Positions 52,556-62,307 of a stretch of DNA of 64,000 nucleotides are shown here, piece after piece. Origin of the DNA: Nemertoderma westbladi. Lineage: Eukaryota; Xenacoelomorpha; Nemertodermatida; Nemertodermatidae. A program made the position numbers and the translations under genes. Numbering within the stretch: the first letter of the stretch is position 1; every line of letters starts with the position of its first letter. The notes beneath the pieces are model-generated. The model made no database searches, was not told the origin of the DNA, and worked only from the letters and a program-made list of their open reading frames with translations. The stretch lies in the NCBI GenBank assembly GCA_032718475.1, contig JAUCBJ010006756.1, positions 37,075-101,074 of the forward strand. The letters are read 5' to 3'.

Positions 52556-53805
52556 GTGACGGGATCCACGGAGGATCCCGGTTTATCCGGTTTCTAATCT
52601 ACGCGTCCCCACCGTGTGTGAAAGGTAGAAAGATTGTTATTGATCGGTGTATATAGTTCCAAAGGTATAATAGTATATGATAATGGTTGTTATAATATAA
52701 GTGTACCGGTAAATGATATATGTACTATTGGCAGATGACAGGAATGACGGTGATGGTAATAAGAGTTCCGGTACCGTCCTAACTAACTGACTTACTACAA
52801 GTGAATGAATACATATGATGACAGGTAATATATATTGCACGGTTGGCCGCATTGCACTACTCAATCGATGCTTTCCCTCCATTGGCTAATAACCTAATCG
52901 TCGCCCTTCTACCTACCTTGGAGTGTTTCCCTTTACCCCTGCTATTCCCTCTCTCTCAGGGGTGTAACCCCTGACCCCTATTGTGTGTGTGTTCTCTGGG
53001 GTTTCTCCTTCCCTCTTTGTTGGGGTGACACGAGGTTGATTGATAGTCGACCTCGTGTTCCCCAATATTGCTTAAACCTTACTTTATGGGGTGGTTAGCG
53101 GAATTGAATAAGCTAACACTCCCCCCCATGCTATCTTCCCAGTGAGAAGATAGCATCCACCTCTAGTGCGCTACAATTCTGATACTGGATCCCGATCTAG
53201 TATCGGGTGTGGGGTGGAACTATTTTTCTCGGAGCCGGTTTTCCAGGCCGCTCCCAATGGGTATGATATCGCTACCCTGTTTACCTGGCGTCCCGTGTCA
53301 GGCTGATCATGCGCTCCTCTCACACGACTTTTGTTTCCCCAACACTTTCACCACTAACTCTACTCTGTTCTCACCCTGACTCTCCTCTACTTCTCCTCAC
53401 TTCCGCTCTAACTTTCGGACTTCCCTGTCCCTCACTCAGCCTCTTATTCCTCCCCCCCCCCCCCCCCCCCACACTTGAATTGCACCCGCACTCTCTCCGC
53501 ACTACAACTCAACCCCTATCTCTCCCACTCACTCCCGACGAGTTTCACCCCCCTCCTGTGCCGTCGCACTCAAGAAGTGTGATGTCGTCCAGCGTCCCGT
53601 TTGTCATAGTCAGTCGTCCCCCAGTCCAGTAGCTAATTGGAAAAAAAGGTTGAATGACTATAGTACTTACTTCGATTATATTTTGCTAAACTAATAATGA
53701 TTACTACGTACGTACCTACTAATTGCACTTTTCAATTATTTAAATTACTTGAATTTTGTACTTAGGAGTTAGCACGTCTCGCGTGGTGCCTTCCACGCAT
53801 GTTAC
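52556..53805 (-). repeat. Candidate LTR, hairpin-rich
   Basis: Read on the minus strand the segment starts TGTAACATGCGTGG and ends CCCGTCACA, the TG...CA form of LTRs, and it starts 10 bp after the stop of the zinc-knuckle ORF. It holds at least six stem-loops: 52561-52579 (GGGATCC), 52956-52974 (TCAGGGGT), 53028-53058 (ACACGAGGT), 53128-53156 (ATGCTATCTTC, 11 bp), 53191-53207 (CCCGAT) and 53781-53798 (GCGTGG). A run of 19 C lies at 53452-53470. No second copy is in the window, so the LTR call rests on position and ends only. Confidence 0.45.
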
Positions 53806-53814
53806 ACCGAAGTC

Positions 53815-54632
53815 TTAGTTCGTTCCACCAGCCTTTGGGAACCACCTCAAGTCTTTCCCTCTGTTGTCCTCCTCCCTTGGTCGTTTCCTGGTCATTGCCG
53901 CTCCTCCGGTCTTGTCTGCTTTCTGGCTTCGGGCTCTCGCCGCCACCTCCTTACTGATCCCGGTCGTCGACTCCTTGGGTGCCGGTGTTATTAGCTCCCG
54001 GTATCGCTTCGCGGGGGGCCCCTCCGAGTGGCCCTGTTGTCTCCCCCTGGTGGCGTCCCATAGGATCATCTTCATTGCCCGCGGCACATGCTCCGCCAAG
54101 AAATCCCTGAACTCTCCTCTGTTCTGTGGCGTCCACCTATCCAAATACCTCTGCGTATTTATCACTCCGGCATATGACGCCGCCGTCGCCACTTCCTGGT
54201 AGGTAAACGGAAGCCTCCGTTTGATAATCTCCATGTGGGCCTCCTGATTGATGTTAAAGAAGCCCCACCGGAACTCCTGGGCCTTCATACGTTGCCGAGT
54301 CATGGCCTCGACGTCGGCCCACTCCTCGAAGACCCTAAACTTCTCTTCGTCGTCCATCCAGTCGCACTGGCGTCCGTAATGTCCCCGAAAGTTACACTTC
54401 GAACATCGGTTATGCAACCGTGGACACGCCCCCATCCTGTGGCTCGACTCGCGGCAGTAGAGACAACTAATCCCTTTCTGGAACCGGTACAAACAGCTAC
54501 TTTCCTGATGGGTCTGTCTCCCACAGTACACACAGCCGAGCACCAATGTCTCCCGCCCCACATTGTCTTTCGTCCCAAGCGATCTCTGCGGTCTGGAGTC
54601 ACTGGTAAGCAAACTTCCGGACGTTAGCGTCC
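53815..54632 (-). pseudogene. Three-knuckle zinc protein, C-terminal part
   Basis: The minus frame to 53815 has three consecutive zinc-knuckle-like motifs in its first third: CVYCGRQTHQESSC, CLYCRESSHRMGAC and CSKCNFRGHYGRQC (all CX2CX4HX4C). A helical region follows (for example EEKFRVFEEWADVEAMTRQR), then a basic tail (KRPREEDNRGKDLRWFPK). Such triple CCHC units bind nucleic acid and are typical of Gag nucleocapsid parts. No ATG precedes the knuckles: the frame opens at a TAG near 54633, so it probably continued from the upstream linker by a lost frame. It ends 10 bp before the candidate LTR. It could be the Gag of a gag-only element or a 3' ORF of the BEL element. Confidence 0.65.
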
Positions 54633-55147
54633 CTGTCTACATCGATCTCCTCGCCCCTCCCGGGCATCGTCTCCCCGAATACTACCCGTGGTGCCGTCCC
54701 CGGTTGCTCCAACCTGATAGTGCTCCCCGCGAAATCAATCGCCGGCTCCTCGTGCACCCAGGCCCGCGTGCCGGGTCTATCCCAGAAGGCCCTCGCCCCA
54801 CTGGCCATCACCACCCTCCCGCCAACCCAGTCCGTGTCCGAGTGGCCGATCCTCCCGATGGGCGGCATCTCTCCGAACTCGTCGTCGTCCTCGTCCTCCT
54901 CTGGCAGTAGCTCCAACCCTGGTATCCCGGTGGACCCACTATGTCCCTTCCCGCCTTGGCTCTCGCCCAGTAGCTTTCCATCCTTCCAGCTCCCCTAGCC
55001 TCCTTAGCGGCTGGTCGCCCTCGGCGCCCGCGGGTATGGGCGTCGTCTGCAATCCCGACGTCGACTGTTTCGGTGATCCCACCGTCCATCCTAGTTCTCG
55101 CCCTAAAGACTCCCCCGAACTCCCTGATGAGGTCCAACGAAGTTCGT
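54633..55147 (-). pseudogene. Acidic linker between exonuclease and zinc knuckles
   Basis: Coding-like sequence moves between three frames. Just before and after 55147 the -1 frame relative to the exonuclease gives an acidic, Gly/Ser-rich chain (FEEQAGLDELRWTSSGSSGE). From about 54985 to 54599 another frame gives LELLPEEDEDDDEFGEMPPI and DTDWVGGRVVMASGARAFWD. The shifts look like single-base indels. I read this as one former protein joining the exonuclease to the zinc knuckles, but order on the same strand is the only evidence. Confidence 0.45.
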
Positions 55148-56371
55148 CTAAGCCCGCCTGTTCCTCGAAGCCGTAGCTCTGTGCCCTAGCTTCCTCCTCC
55201 CTTTCCTCTGCTTCTCTCCTCTCCCGTCTAGCAACTTCTTCCAGTCGCTTCGTCTATCCGTCTCTAGCTGCTCCCATCTCTGATACGGCATATCTATCTC
55301 CCCGTCTACCAGATGTCGGCTGTTGTAGTACACCGACTCGCCCTTCAGCCCCGGGTGGTCTACCAGACCCTCGAAAGCCGTCTTAAAGGCTCTTCTGTAG
55401 CTTAGGGGTGATCCCGATAATAGGAATGCCGTTGGTTCCCTCTCGATAACCACGGTCATGAATAGGTTAAGCAAACCTATCATTATCCAGTCCTCCTGCA
55501 GGATATATCGCTTCTGATATACCTTTATCGCTCCTCTTCGGAATTGATACACCTCTTGTTTCCCCGGCCTCGCTCCCCACTTCAGCAAGTTCGCTAATTC
55601 TGCTCCGTACTCTTCTCTGAACTTCCCCCAGTCCATTGGTTTGTGACACACGAGCCCCAATAGCTGGCCCATCGCCACCACTCCGCAATGGCCTGTGTTC
55701 TCGACTAGTCCCAACCCGTCTGGTGCTGTCATAGCCATGAAGACCGTCTGCATGTCCAGAAGGTTGGGGGTGTCCGGACCGATGATTCTCTCCGCATCGT
55801 CGCGAATCGCTGATCCTACTTTCGTCGTCGACTTCTCTCTCACTAGGACTTGCACCGCCTTCGGCAACCGGTTTAACTTCGGCCCGTCCTTCTTCCCATA
55901 CGTTCCCAGGTCGAATAGGAAAATATCCCCATTTGGCGCGGCCAAATGTAGGAGTATGGTTCTGGCCGATCCCGCCGATCCTCTCCTCGAACCCTCCTCG
56001 TCTTCCACGGTTCCTTCGTCATCTAGGATCATGTATCCTCCCCTGCTGACGGACTCTACGAACCTCTTCCAATCTTTCCCAGGCGGCTCCCTCGCATACT
56101 TCGGAATCCCGAACTTCGCCTCGTCTCCTTTTATCACATAGTGGAAATGCCCGAAGATTGCGTTGTCCAACGACGGTGTCCCGTAGGTCCCGACCAGTCG
56201 CTGTTCGTGCACCTCCCCGAAATGGTCCTGCAGCGCTTGCGCTTTGTGACCCCTCTCCAGCCACTTGTAGTATCCCCTCGTCTTCACTTCCGGATGCCTT
56301 TCGGTGAAATCCACCAGTATCTCCTTTCCTCCTAGCTCCGCCTTTCTCTTTCGCACAAGTTTGCTTGCCAT
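55148..56371 (-). CDS. RNase D/EXD1-like 3'-5' exonuclease domain ORF
   Basis: 407 codons from the ATG at 56371; an upstream in-frame GTG at 56395 is less likely. A basic N-terminus (MASKLVRKRKAELGGKEILV) and about 100 unassigned residues are followed by a DEDD-type exonuclease pattern. MILDDEG fits motif I (DxE); ILLHLAAPNGDIFLFDL fits the core beta strands; KVGSAIRDDAERI fits motif II; NLLDMQT is the strand after it; YILQEDWIMIGLLNLF fits motif III, with the Tyr five rather than four residues before Asp. RNase D, WRN and EXD1 share this layout. The last 30 codons are basic and the frame ends in TAG; the -1 frame continues more convincingly. A GCCTTG-C-CAAGGC hairpin lies 37 bp upstream. Function on RNA or DNA is unknown; its context is a retroelement. 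Confidence 0.6.
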   Translation of the reverse strand: MASKLVRKRKAELGGKEILVDFTERHPEVKTRGYYKWLERGHKAQALQDHFGEVHEQRLVGTYGTPSLDNAIFGHFHYVIKGDEAKFGIPKYAREPPGKDWKRFVESVSRGGYMILDDEGTVEDEEGSRRGSAGSARTILLHLAAPNGDIFLFDLGTYGKKDGPKLNRLPKAVQVLVREKSTTKVGSAIRDDAERIIGPDTPNLLDMQTVFMAMTAPDGLGLVENTGHCGVVAMGQLLGLVCHKPMDWGKFREEYGAELANLLKWGARPGKQEVYQFRRGAIKVYQKRYILQEDWIMIGLLNLFMTVVIEREPTAFLLSGSPLSYRRAFKTAFEGLVDHPGLKGESVYYNSRHLVDGEIDMPYQRWEQLETDRRSDWKKLLDGRGEKQRKGRRKLGHRATASRNRRA

Positions 56372-56395
56372 CTCGAACTCTGCCCGATCGCTCAC

Positions 56396-56869
56396 CCGTT
56401 GGGTGGTGCCTTGCCAAGGCGCAATAGGATGAGTGATAGGTTAAGATGGTTTACTTCAGTTTGATGGCCTATCTCCCTCTGGATTACTAAGTTAATTAGC
56501 CTAAATTGTACTACTTGATTTCTGAAGCTACCAAATTGTACCCTAAATTGCAATTTTGTCAGTTACTTTTATTATGTTCCAGAATTTTCTTGCTACTGTT
56601 ACCATAATTTGTTAATTTTTAGCCCTGTTTCATTTTTTAATATTTTAATTTAATTTTATTCTACTATCGTGCTACTACTTACTATTGCCTATGGATTATT
56701 CTATTTCATAATCCACATTCTGGCCTACTCTCTGGGCCTGTGCAGTACAGCAGTATGCGTCGCGTGGCCTACACGATTCATCCAGCTGTATCCATATGCC
56801 CCCCTCTCGCTACTCACTACCAACTAATATCTATACTATGTATACCCTTCTACTTCTTACTCCTACTAA
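56396..56869. other. AT-rich gap, no gene
   Basis: No open frame worth reporting. It contains the 13-bp palindrome GCCTTGCCAAGGC at 56408-56420. AAGGCACCAC here is shared with the start of the candidate LTR (minus strand, near 53790), possibly chance. Confidence 0.4.
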
Positions 56870-57540
56870 CTGGTACTACATACCCTCTTACTAGCCTCTA
56901 ACCCTCCCTAACTAACTAACGGTACTACGTACCCTCTTACTAACCTCTACCTCTCTCTAACTAACTAACTAACGGTACTACGTACCCTCTTACTACCCTC
57001 TAACTTCCTCTAACTAACTAATGGTACTACGTACCCTCTTACTAACCTCTAACTCTCTCTAACTAACTAACGGTACTATGTACCCTCTTACTAACCTCTA
57101 ACTCTCTCTAACTAACTAACGGTACTACATACCCTCTTACTAACCTCTAACTATCTCTAACTAACTAACGGTACTACGTACCCTCTTACTAACCTCTAAC
57201 TCTCTCTAACTAACTAACTGTACTACGTACCCTCTTACTAACCTCTAACTCTCTCTAACTAACTAACGGTACTACATACCCTCTTACTACCCTCTAACTC
57301 TCTCTAACTAACTAACGGTACTATATACCCTCTTACTAACCTCTAACTCTCTCTAACTAACTAACAGTACTACGTACCCTCTTACTACCCTCTAACTTCC
57401 TCTAACTAACTAACGGTACTACCTACCCTCTTACTAACCTCTAACTTCCCCTAACTAACTAACTAATGGTACTACGTACCTTCTACCTAGCTTCTACCTA
57501 CTGACGGTACTACGTACCCTCTTACTAACTAACTTCTGCC
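56870..57540. repeat. 49-bp minisatellite, about 12 copies
   Basis: GGTACTACGTACC, a palindrome with a 3-nt loop, recurs at 56921, 56974, 57023, 57072, 57121, 57170, 57219, 57268, 57317, 57366, 57415 and 57468: mostly exactly 49 bp, with 53 bp where an extra CTAA is present. The rest of the unit is CTCTTACTAACCTCTAACTC plus CTAACTAA. It separates the integrase from the exonuclease ORF. Confidence 0.9.
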
Positions 57541-57723
57541 TACTACTGCGTACCTATTATGTACTATTCTTACTTTCTCTTTTATTTTTTTTTATTTTTA
57601 TTTTAATTGTGTGGGAAGGGTGTCTCGCCCTCAATCCCACCCCCCTCAGTCCAAACTTGGATGACCAAACTCCACTAAAATCCACTCTAACTCAAGGTGC
57701 CCCCTCTAGCAGACATCATTTCC

Positions 57724-59372
57724 CTACAGCCCTCCTGTAGGTCTTCCTGTTTTCGCACCTATCTTGCCACCTATTCGCACTTCTACCGATCGGACTCTTC
57801 CGTCCTCATCGGAGTAAGTGCCCACAACTCTCGCCAACCGCCATTGGTTGTTAATGATGGTATCGTCCATGACGATCACCAGATCACCCTCCTTTAGCTC
57901 TCTATTCGTGTTCCTCCACTTACTTCTTCTATGTAGTATGGGCAGATATTCCTAGACCCACCTCCTCCAATACTCTGCGCTTATCGCCTTAGCAACTTTC
58001 CAACTCTGGCGGGAGTGTATGTCATCTGGGTCTACACCCCGCATGTCGATTGTCGCTGGCCTTTCCATTAGAAAGTGACTGGGCATCAGCACGTCTAATG
58101 ACTCAGGGTCATCATTTTCTGGATATAGCGGTCTGCTATTAATGATACCCTCACACTTTGCTAGTACCATCCTCAGCACGTCCTCCGTGACCATGTGGGT
58201 GTTCATCAACTTCGTCATCAGACGCTTCGAACTACCCACGAGTCTCTCGACGCATCCTAGGGTATGCGGAGCATACGGCGTCCCCCTCTCCCACTTCACT
58301 TGTCGCCTTCTCATGGCTGCCCTGACTTCTTCCCCTTCCAGGATATCCAAGGCCTCCGCCATCTCGTTCTCCGCCCCCACAAAGTTGGTTCCGCTGTCAG
58401 AATATATTACTGCGATCGTCCCACCTTTGCGGTCTCTGAACCTTTCTAGAGCATTAATGAATGCTGATGCGGTTGCATCTTGGGCGAGTTCTATCCCTAC
58501 CACCCGTGTGTTGTTACATACGAAGATGATGCCGTAGCGCTTCTCCGTGTGCCGCATCACCTTAATCTTTATCGGCCCGAACATATCCACACCGCAATGC
58601 GTAAATGGCGGGTCGTGCTGTCTCACCCTACTGGCCGGTAGTGGCGCCATCTCCTGTATGGCTCGCTCCTTCTTCGCTCGTCGGCAGGTCTGGCACTGCC
58701 CCACTACCGCCTTTACCTTCTTCCTCAGCTGTTTGACCCAAAAGGTCCTCCGTATCTCCGTGAGGGTTCGGTTGGTGCCCCCGTGCAATATCGACTTGTG
58801 GGAGTCCCATATAATCTGGTGGACTATCGGCGATCCAGTAGGTATGATGATGGGTTTTGGCGGTATTACAATACTGTTGTTGTTCAATACCCTCGAGTTC
58901 ATTACTAGAATCCCGTCATCATTAAGTTGTGGTGACAGCGTGATCAGCTCGCTGTCCCGTCGGAGATGCTGTTGTTTACCGACGCGTTCCACCTCGTCGC
59001 CGTAGTTCTTTCTCTGCTCGTAGCGGATGACTGCTTTGGCCGCTCCCTCCAGATCGATGGTTGTTCTAGCTTTTACGTCTTTGTCGACTCCCTTGAGGAA
59101 ATCCCCGAAGGCTCTCCAGTACGCCACTAACTTCTTGGTCTTGTACCAACTGGAGCTGTAGCTGAGGAGTTTATCCGTCGGGTTATCGCACAGTTCTCCC
59201 AGTTTTGGTTGCACGTCCCTTATCTCCCTCACCATTTGGCTGTATATCTCTTCTCCCTCTGAATCTCCCTCTTCTTCCTCTAACGCTACTTCTCCTGAGC
59301 CCGGGTCCACCTTTCTCATCGGTGGCCAGGCTTCCTTATCGCTCAGAAATTGTGGCCCTGTGCCACAATACT
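57724..59372 (-). pseudogene. BEL/Pao integrase and DUF5641 tail
   Basis: The usable frame enters near 59372 at GPQFLSDKEAWPP, a sequence normally continuous with RNase H, and there is an ATG at 59319. An HHCC zinc region follows (HKSILHGGTNRTLTEI and CQTCRRAK), then the integrase core: VDMFGPIK (first Asp), IYSDSGTNFVGA (second Asp) and LGCVERLVGSSKR (Glu). A TAG at 57952-57954 interrupts just after SAEYWRRWV. The same frame then continues (LPILHRRSKWRNTN, GDLVIVMDD, NQWRLARVV) to a TAG at 57724, matching the DUF5641 C-terminal domain of BEL/Pao. The enzyme would insert the cDNA copy. It is shifted +1 relative to the RT frame and broken by one stop. Confidence 0.8.
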
Positions 59373-61819
59373 TCCTTTTTTAAGAAAGTGTGGCGTGCCA
59401 CGCCCCTCGATAACAAGTCCGCTGGGTTCTCGTCCATTGGGCAGTAGTGCCACCTTTCCAGTTCTGTGGTCGCCCTTATTTCGTCCACCCTATTTGCGAC
59501 GAATATAGGGTATCTCGTCCTTTCGTTATGTAGCCAACCAAGCACTACCATGGAATCCGTCCAGTAGTGTGTTTCCACTATGTTGGGAATAGCGTCCATT
59601 AAGTAGGCTGTGGCCCTAACTCCTAATCTCGCAGCTGTCAACTCGAGTTTCGGAACTGATGCTGAATCTGGTGGCGTCGACTTCGCCTTGCTAAAGGCGA
59701 GTCTGGGCTTGTGAGCCCCCTCTCGCTGTACTAGGTAGAGTGCCGCTCCGTATGCCTCTAATGACGCATCGGAGAACATATGTAAATCCAGATTCGTCAT
59801 GTTCCCGTCCGGGAAATATACACGTGGCATGCTGTATGTTCCCATCTGCTCTAAACTCTCTGTCCACTTGTTCCATTGCTTGCTAATCTCTTCTGGGACC
59901 TCTGTGTCCCACTCGTCCTTTAATTTGTATACTCTCTTGAGTATCTGTTTCCCCGTGACTAGTAATGGGGATGCTAGGCCTAGGGGATCGTATATCCTCG
60001 CTATATACGACACATAGCCCCTCTTTGTGTGGATACCTGCGCCCTCCTGACTCAACTGGTATTTTAACTCGTCTGTCTCTCGGTTCCACACGATCCCTAG
60101 TGCCTTCTGCTGGGACTCCACTCTCTTGTTCGCCATGTCCTGTCCCTTGGCTGTCGTGGGATTATCCATGGTCGACTCTGGCCTCCTGTCCTCTATGGCT
60201 TTCATGAACTCTTGCGAGCTGGATTGGAACTTGGTTAGGTTGAACCCGGATCCTTTTAGGATGTCGCGAACCTCGCGCCCCGTGTCCAGTAGTTCCTTAA
60301 CCGTATTTCCAGACTCCATCCCGTCGTCTACATAGAAACCTCGTCGAATCATATCGACGGCTTTGGCGCTGAACTCATCTTCCTTCCCTGCTACAGTGTC
60401 TCTTACGGCCATAGTCGTTGTAAACGAAGACGACTTGGCTCCCATATTCTGTACTATCATCTTATACATTGGTATGGTCGACGGTTCCTCATCGCCGTCG
60501 TACCATAGGAAGCGTTGGCTGTCGCTATCCTCTTCCGTTACACGGACTTGGTTGAACATGCCTTCGATGTCGCAGGTGAAAGCGTGTTTACCATTCCTGA
60601 ATCTGAGTAGGACCTCGATCCCTGAGTTGTAGATGTTGGGACCCTCCAGCAGATAATCGTTTAGGCATTTTCCGTTGGTCTTGGCCGATGCGTCAACTAC
60701 CATCCGCAGTTTACCTTTCTTCGGGTCTATAGCCACGTGGAGTGGCAGGTAATAGGTCCTGTCCGTGTTTGGTTCGTCGACCGGTAATTCCACGGCCCAT
60801 CCTTTCTCGACATACTTTCTAATTGTCTTGTGAATGTACTCATTCTTCTCGGGGCTCCGTTTTAGCGTCTGCTTTAACTTACGAAGCCTCGTGAGTACCA
60901 TCCCTTTGTTGTCGGGTAACGGTAGCTTCGGTAGCTTCCATACCATTCCTATGGTATACCGCCCCTCATCGCATGTCATCGATTCCTTTACACTTTGTAA
61001 AGCCTGCTTGTCTTCTACCGAGGTTCCGACCCCGGTCTCCTTTAATCCCTCGAAATCCTGCCTGAGCAGTCTCCTGAGCTGCTCCTCCGCTCCCTCATCT
61101 CCCATTTCTCGCATAGTTCCCGCGAACATGCATCCTGATGTCTCCGACATCCTAAATGGTATCTTACTCTTGATTGGGCCACTCAGCATCCACCCGAATG
61201 GTGTCAATATCGCCACCGGGTCACACTGCCTGTCTTCGCCGAAGACCGTTTGCATTCTCTCGTGGGCCATCGGGCAGTCCATTCCTACTATGATGGATAC
61301 CTTCCTGACGTCCACCTCTGGGATTGAGAAGTCGATACTGTCCAGGAATCTATATTGTTTGACCTCGATGTTGGTTGGTCGCCTGGCGTTGATATTTATC
61401 GAGTCTATCACCTGGATGGGGTCGATGGTCGCCCCATAGTCGCATCCCGGTGCCACCGCTGCTATCGCGCACCGTCCGGTCCTCATCTCCAGGACCTCAT
61501 CTCTGCTGGAGATGGTTGTCACCGCCATTCTACTTGGCCTCGTTCTCAATCCTATCTCTTCTGCCACCCAATTCTCGATTAGTGTGAAGGCTGCACCACT
61601 GTCGACCAGCATCAGTGTGGTCACTGATCGATTGCCTTCCCCGATCACTCGCACTGGTACTACTCCAAGTAACACCGTTCCTCTCTTCTTTGCTCCCACG
61701 GTGCTCGTTGCCATCGTCTGGCCTTTACTTTGACCGAACTTAATCGGCGTTTCCTTGCATTGTCTAGCTCTGTGTCCACTCATCACACATCGAAGAGCAG
61801 ATCTCATTTCTTGCCGCAT
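59336..61819 (-). CDS. BEL/Pao protease-RT-RNase H ORF
   Basis: 827 codons from 61819, with remarkably no internal stop. In order: half a zinc knuckle (RCVMSGHRARQC), an aspartic protease (LMLVDSGAAFTLI, DUF1758/A17 type), reverse transcriptase with AFTCDIEGMFNQVRV and the catalytic FYVDDGMES, the Pao-type link region (YDPLGLASPLLVTGKQIL), and RNase H with HMFSDASLEAYGAALYLV, PKLELTAARLG, YWTDSMVVLGW and NPADLLSRG. It stops with TGA-equivalent loss of frame: after the RNase H the frame ends at 59336 while the homologous continuation is in the integrase frame, so a one-base indel near 59362 separates them. It would copy element RNA into DNA. The start at 61819 is a product of a break in the knuckle rather than a natural start. 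Confidence 0.85.
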   Translation of the reverse strand: MRQEMRSALRCVMSGHRARQCKETPIKFGQSKGQTMATSTVGAKKRGTVLLGVVPVRVIGEGNRSVTTLMLVDSGAAFTLIENWVAEEIGLRTRPSRMAVTTISSRDEVLEMRTGRCAIAAVAPGCDYGATIDPIQVIDSININARRPTNIEVKQYRFLDSIDFSIPEVDVRKVSIIVGMDCPMAHERMQTVFGEDRQCDPVAILTPFGWMLSGPIKSKIPFRMSETSGCMFAGTMREMGDEGAEEQLRRLLRQDFEGLKETGVGTSVEDKQALQSVKESMTCDEGRYTIGMVWKLPKLPLPDNKGMVLTRLRKLKQTLKRSPEKNEYIHKTIRKYVEKGWAVELPVDEPNTDRTYYLPLHVAIDPKKGKLRMVVDASAKTNGKCLNDYLLEGPNIYNSGIEVLLRFRNGKHAFTCDIEGMFNQVRVTEEDSDSQRFLWYDGDEEPSTIPMYKMIVQNMGAKSSSFTTTMAVRDTVAGKEDEFSAKAVDMIRRGFYVDDGMESGNTVKELLDTGREVRDILKGSGFNLTKFQSSSQEFMKAIEDRRPESTMDNPTTAKGQDMANKRVESQQKALGIVWNRETDELKYQLSQEGAGIHTKRGYVSYIARIYDPLGLASPLLVTGKQILKRVYKLKDEWDTEVPEEISKQWNKWTESLEQMGTYSMPRVYFPDGNMTNLDLHMFSDASLEAYGAALYLVQREGAHKPRLAFSKAKSTPPDSASVPKLELTAARLGVRATAYLMDAIPNIVETHYWTDSMVVLGWLHNERTRYPIFVANRVDEIRATTELERWHYCPMDENPADLLSRGVARHTFLKKEVLWHRATISER

Positions 61820-62307
61820 ATTCTACCTGATCTTCCCTGGGTAGCGCTTGCCAGTACCTGCAGTTCATGGTCTGATGAAGCGCATTTGTATGTAGCTGAC
61901 ATTTGCTCTTTGGGTCGTAGCCGTCCTTATACAGTGCATTTATATGTGCGTTTATATTTCGTTACTATACATGCGCCGAAACTGTAGGTATTCTTCCGGC
62001 CTACTTCCATCGAATTTGAATGGTTCCACGGGTGGTAACTCGATCCTTGTTTTTAGTGCATCGATTAACGTGGCCATCCCCATCCCCATCTTCCAATGGG
62101 TTCGATAGATGCTGCATAGGTTCTCCCGTTGGGTGCGGTCCATTCGTCCTGTTTGCCACTTTCCTCTGACTTGGATATATCATAGGGGGGGTAGCGGCCC
62201 CCTCCATATTTCGGTGTCGCATGATCTATTCTCATCCAAGGGGTTCGATGTTCTTACTCCTATTGGGGTATATTGTTGATATTGTGATGGGGGAATGTCA
62301 CCCTGTT
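61740..62307 (-). pseudogene. BEL/Pao gag, C-terminal part
   Basis: The frame from about 62307 to TAA at 61952 ends IELPPVEPFKFDGSRPEEYL, the conserved DUF1759 entry motif of BEL/Pao Gag. An in-frame TGA lies near 62180 beside a 7-bp C/G run. Between 61940 and 61760 a different frame carries a CX8HX4C-like knuckle (CQLHTNALHQTMNC) followed by WQALPREDQVEYAARNEIC, the normal link to the second knuckle found at the start of the pol frame. Most of the usual 250-300 residues between DUF1759 and the knuckles are missing, so there is an internal deletion as well as frameshifts. Confidence 0.65.

Noticed and set aside
53309-53632. Plus-strand Pro/Leu/Ser-rich 107-codon frame
   Set aside because: It crosses a run of 19 C and lies in the candidate LTR; composition bias explains it.
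54235-54627. Plus-strand frames opposite the zinc-knuckle and RT genes
   Set aside because: Shadows of GC-rich minus-strand coding sequence, which holds the recognisable motifs.
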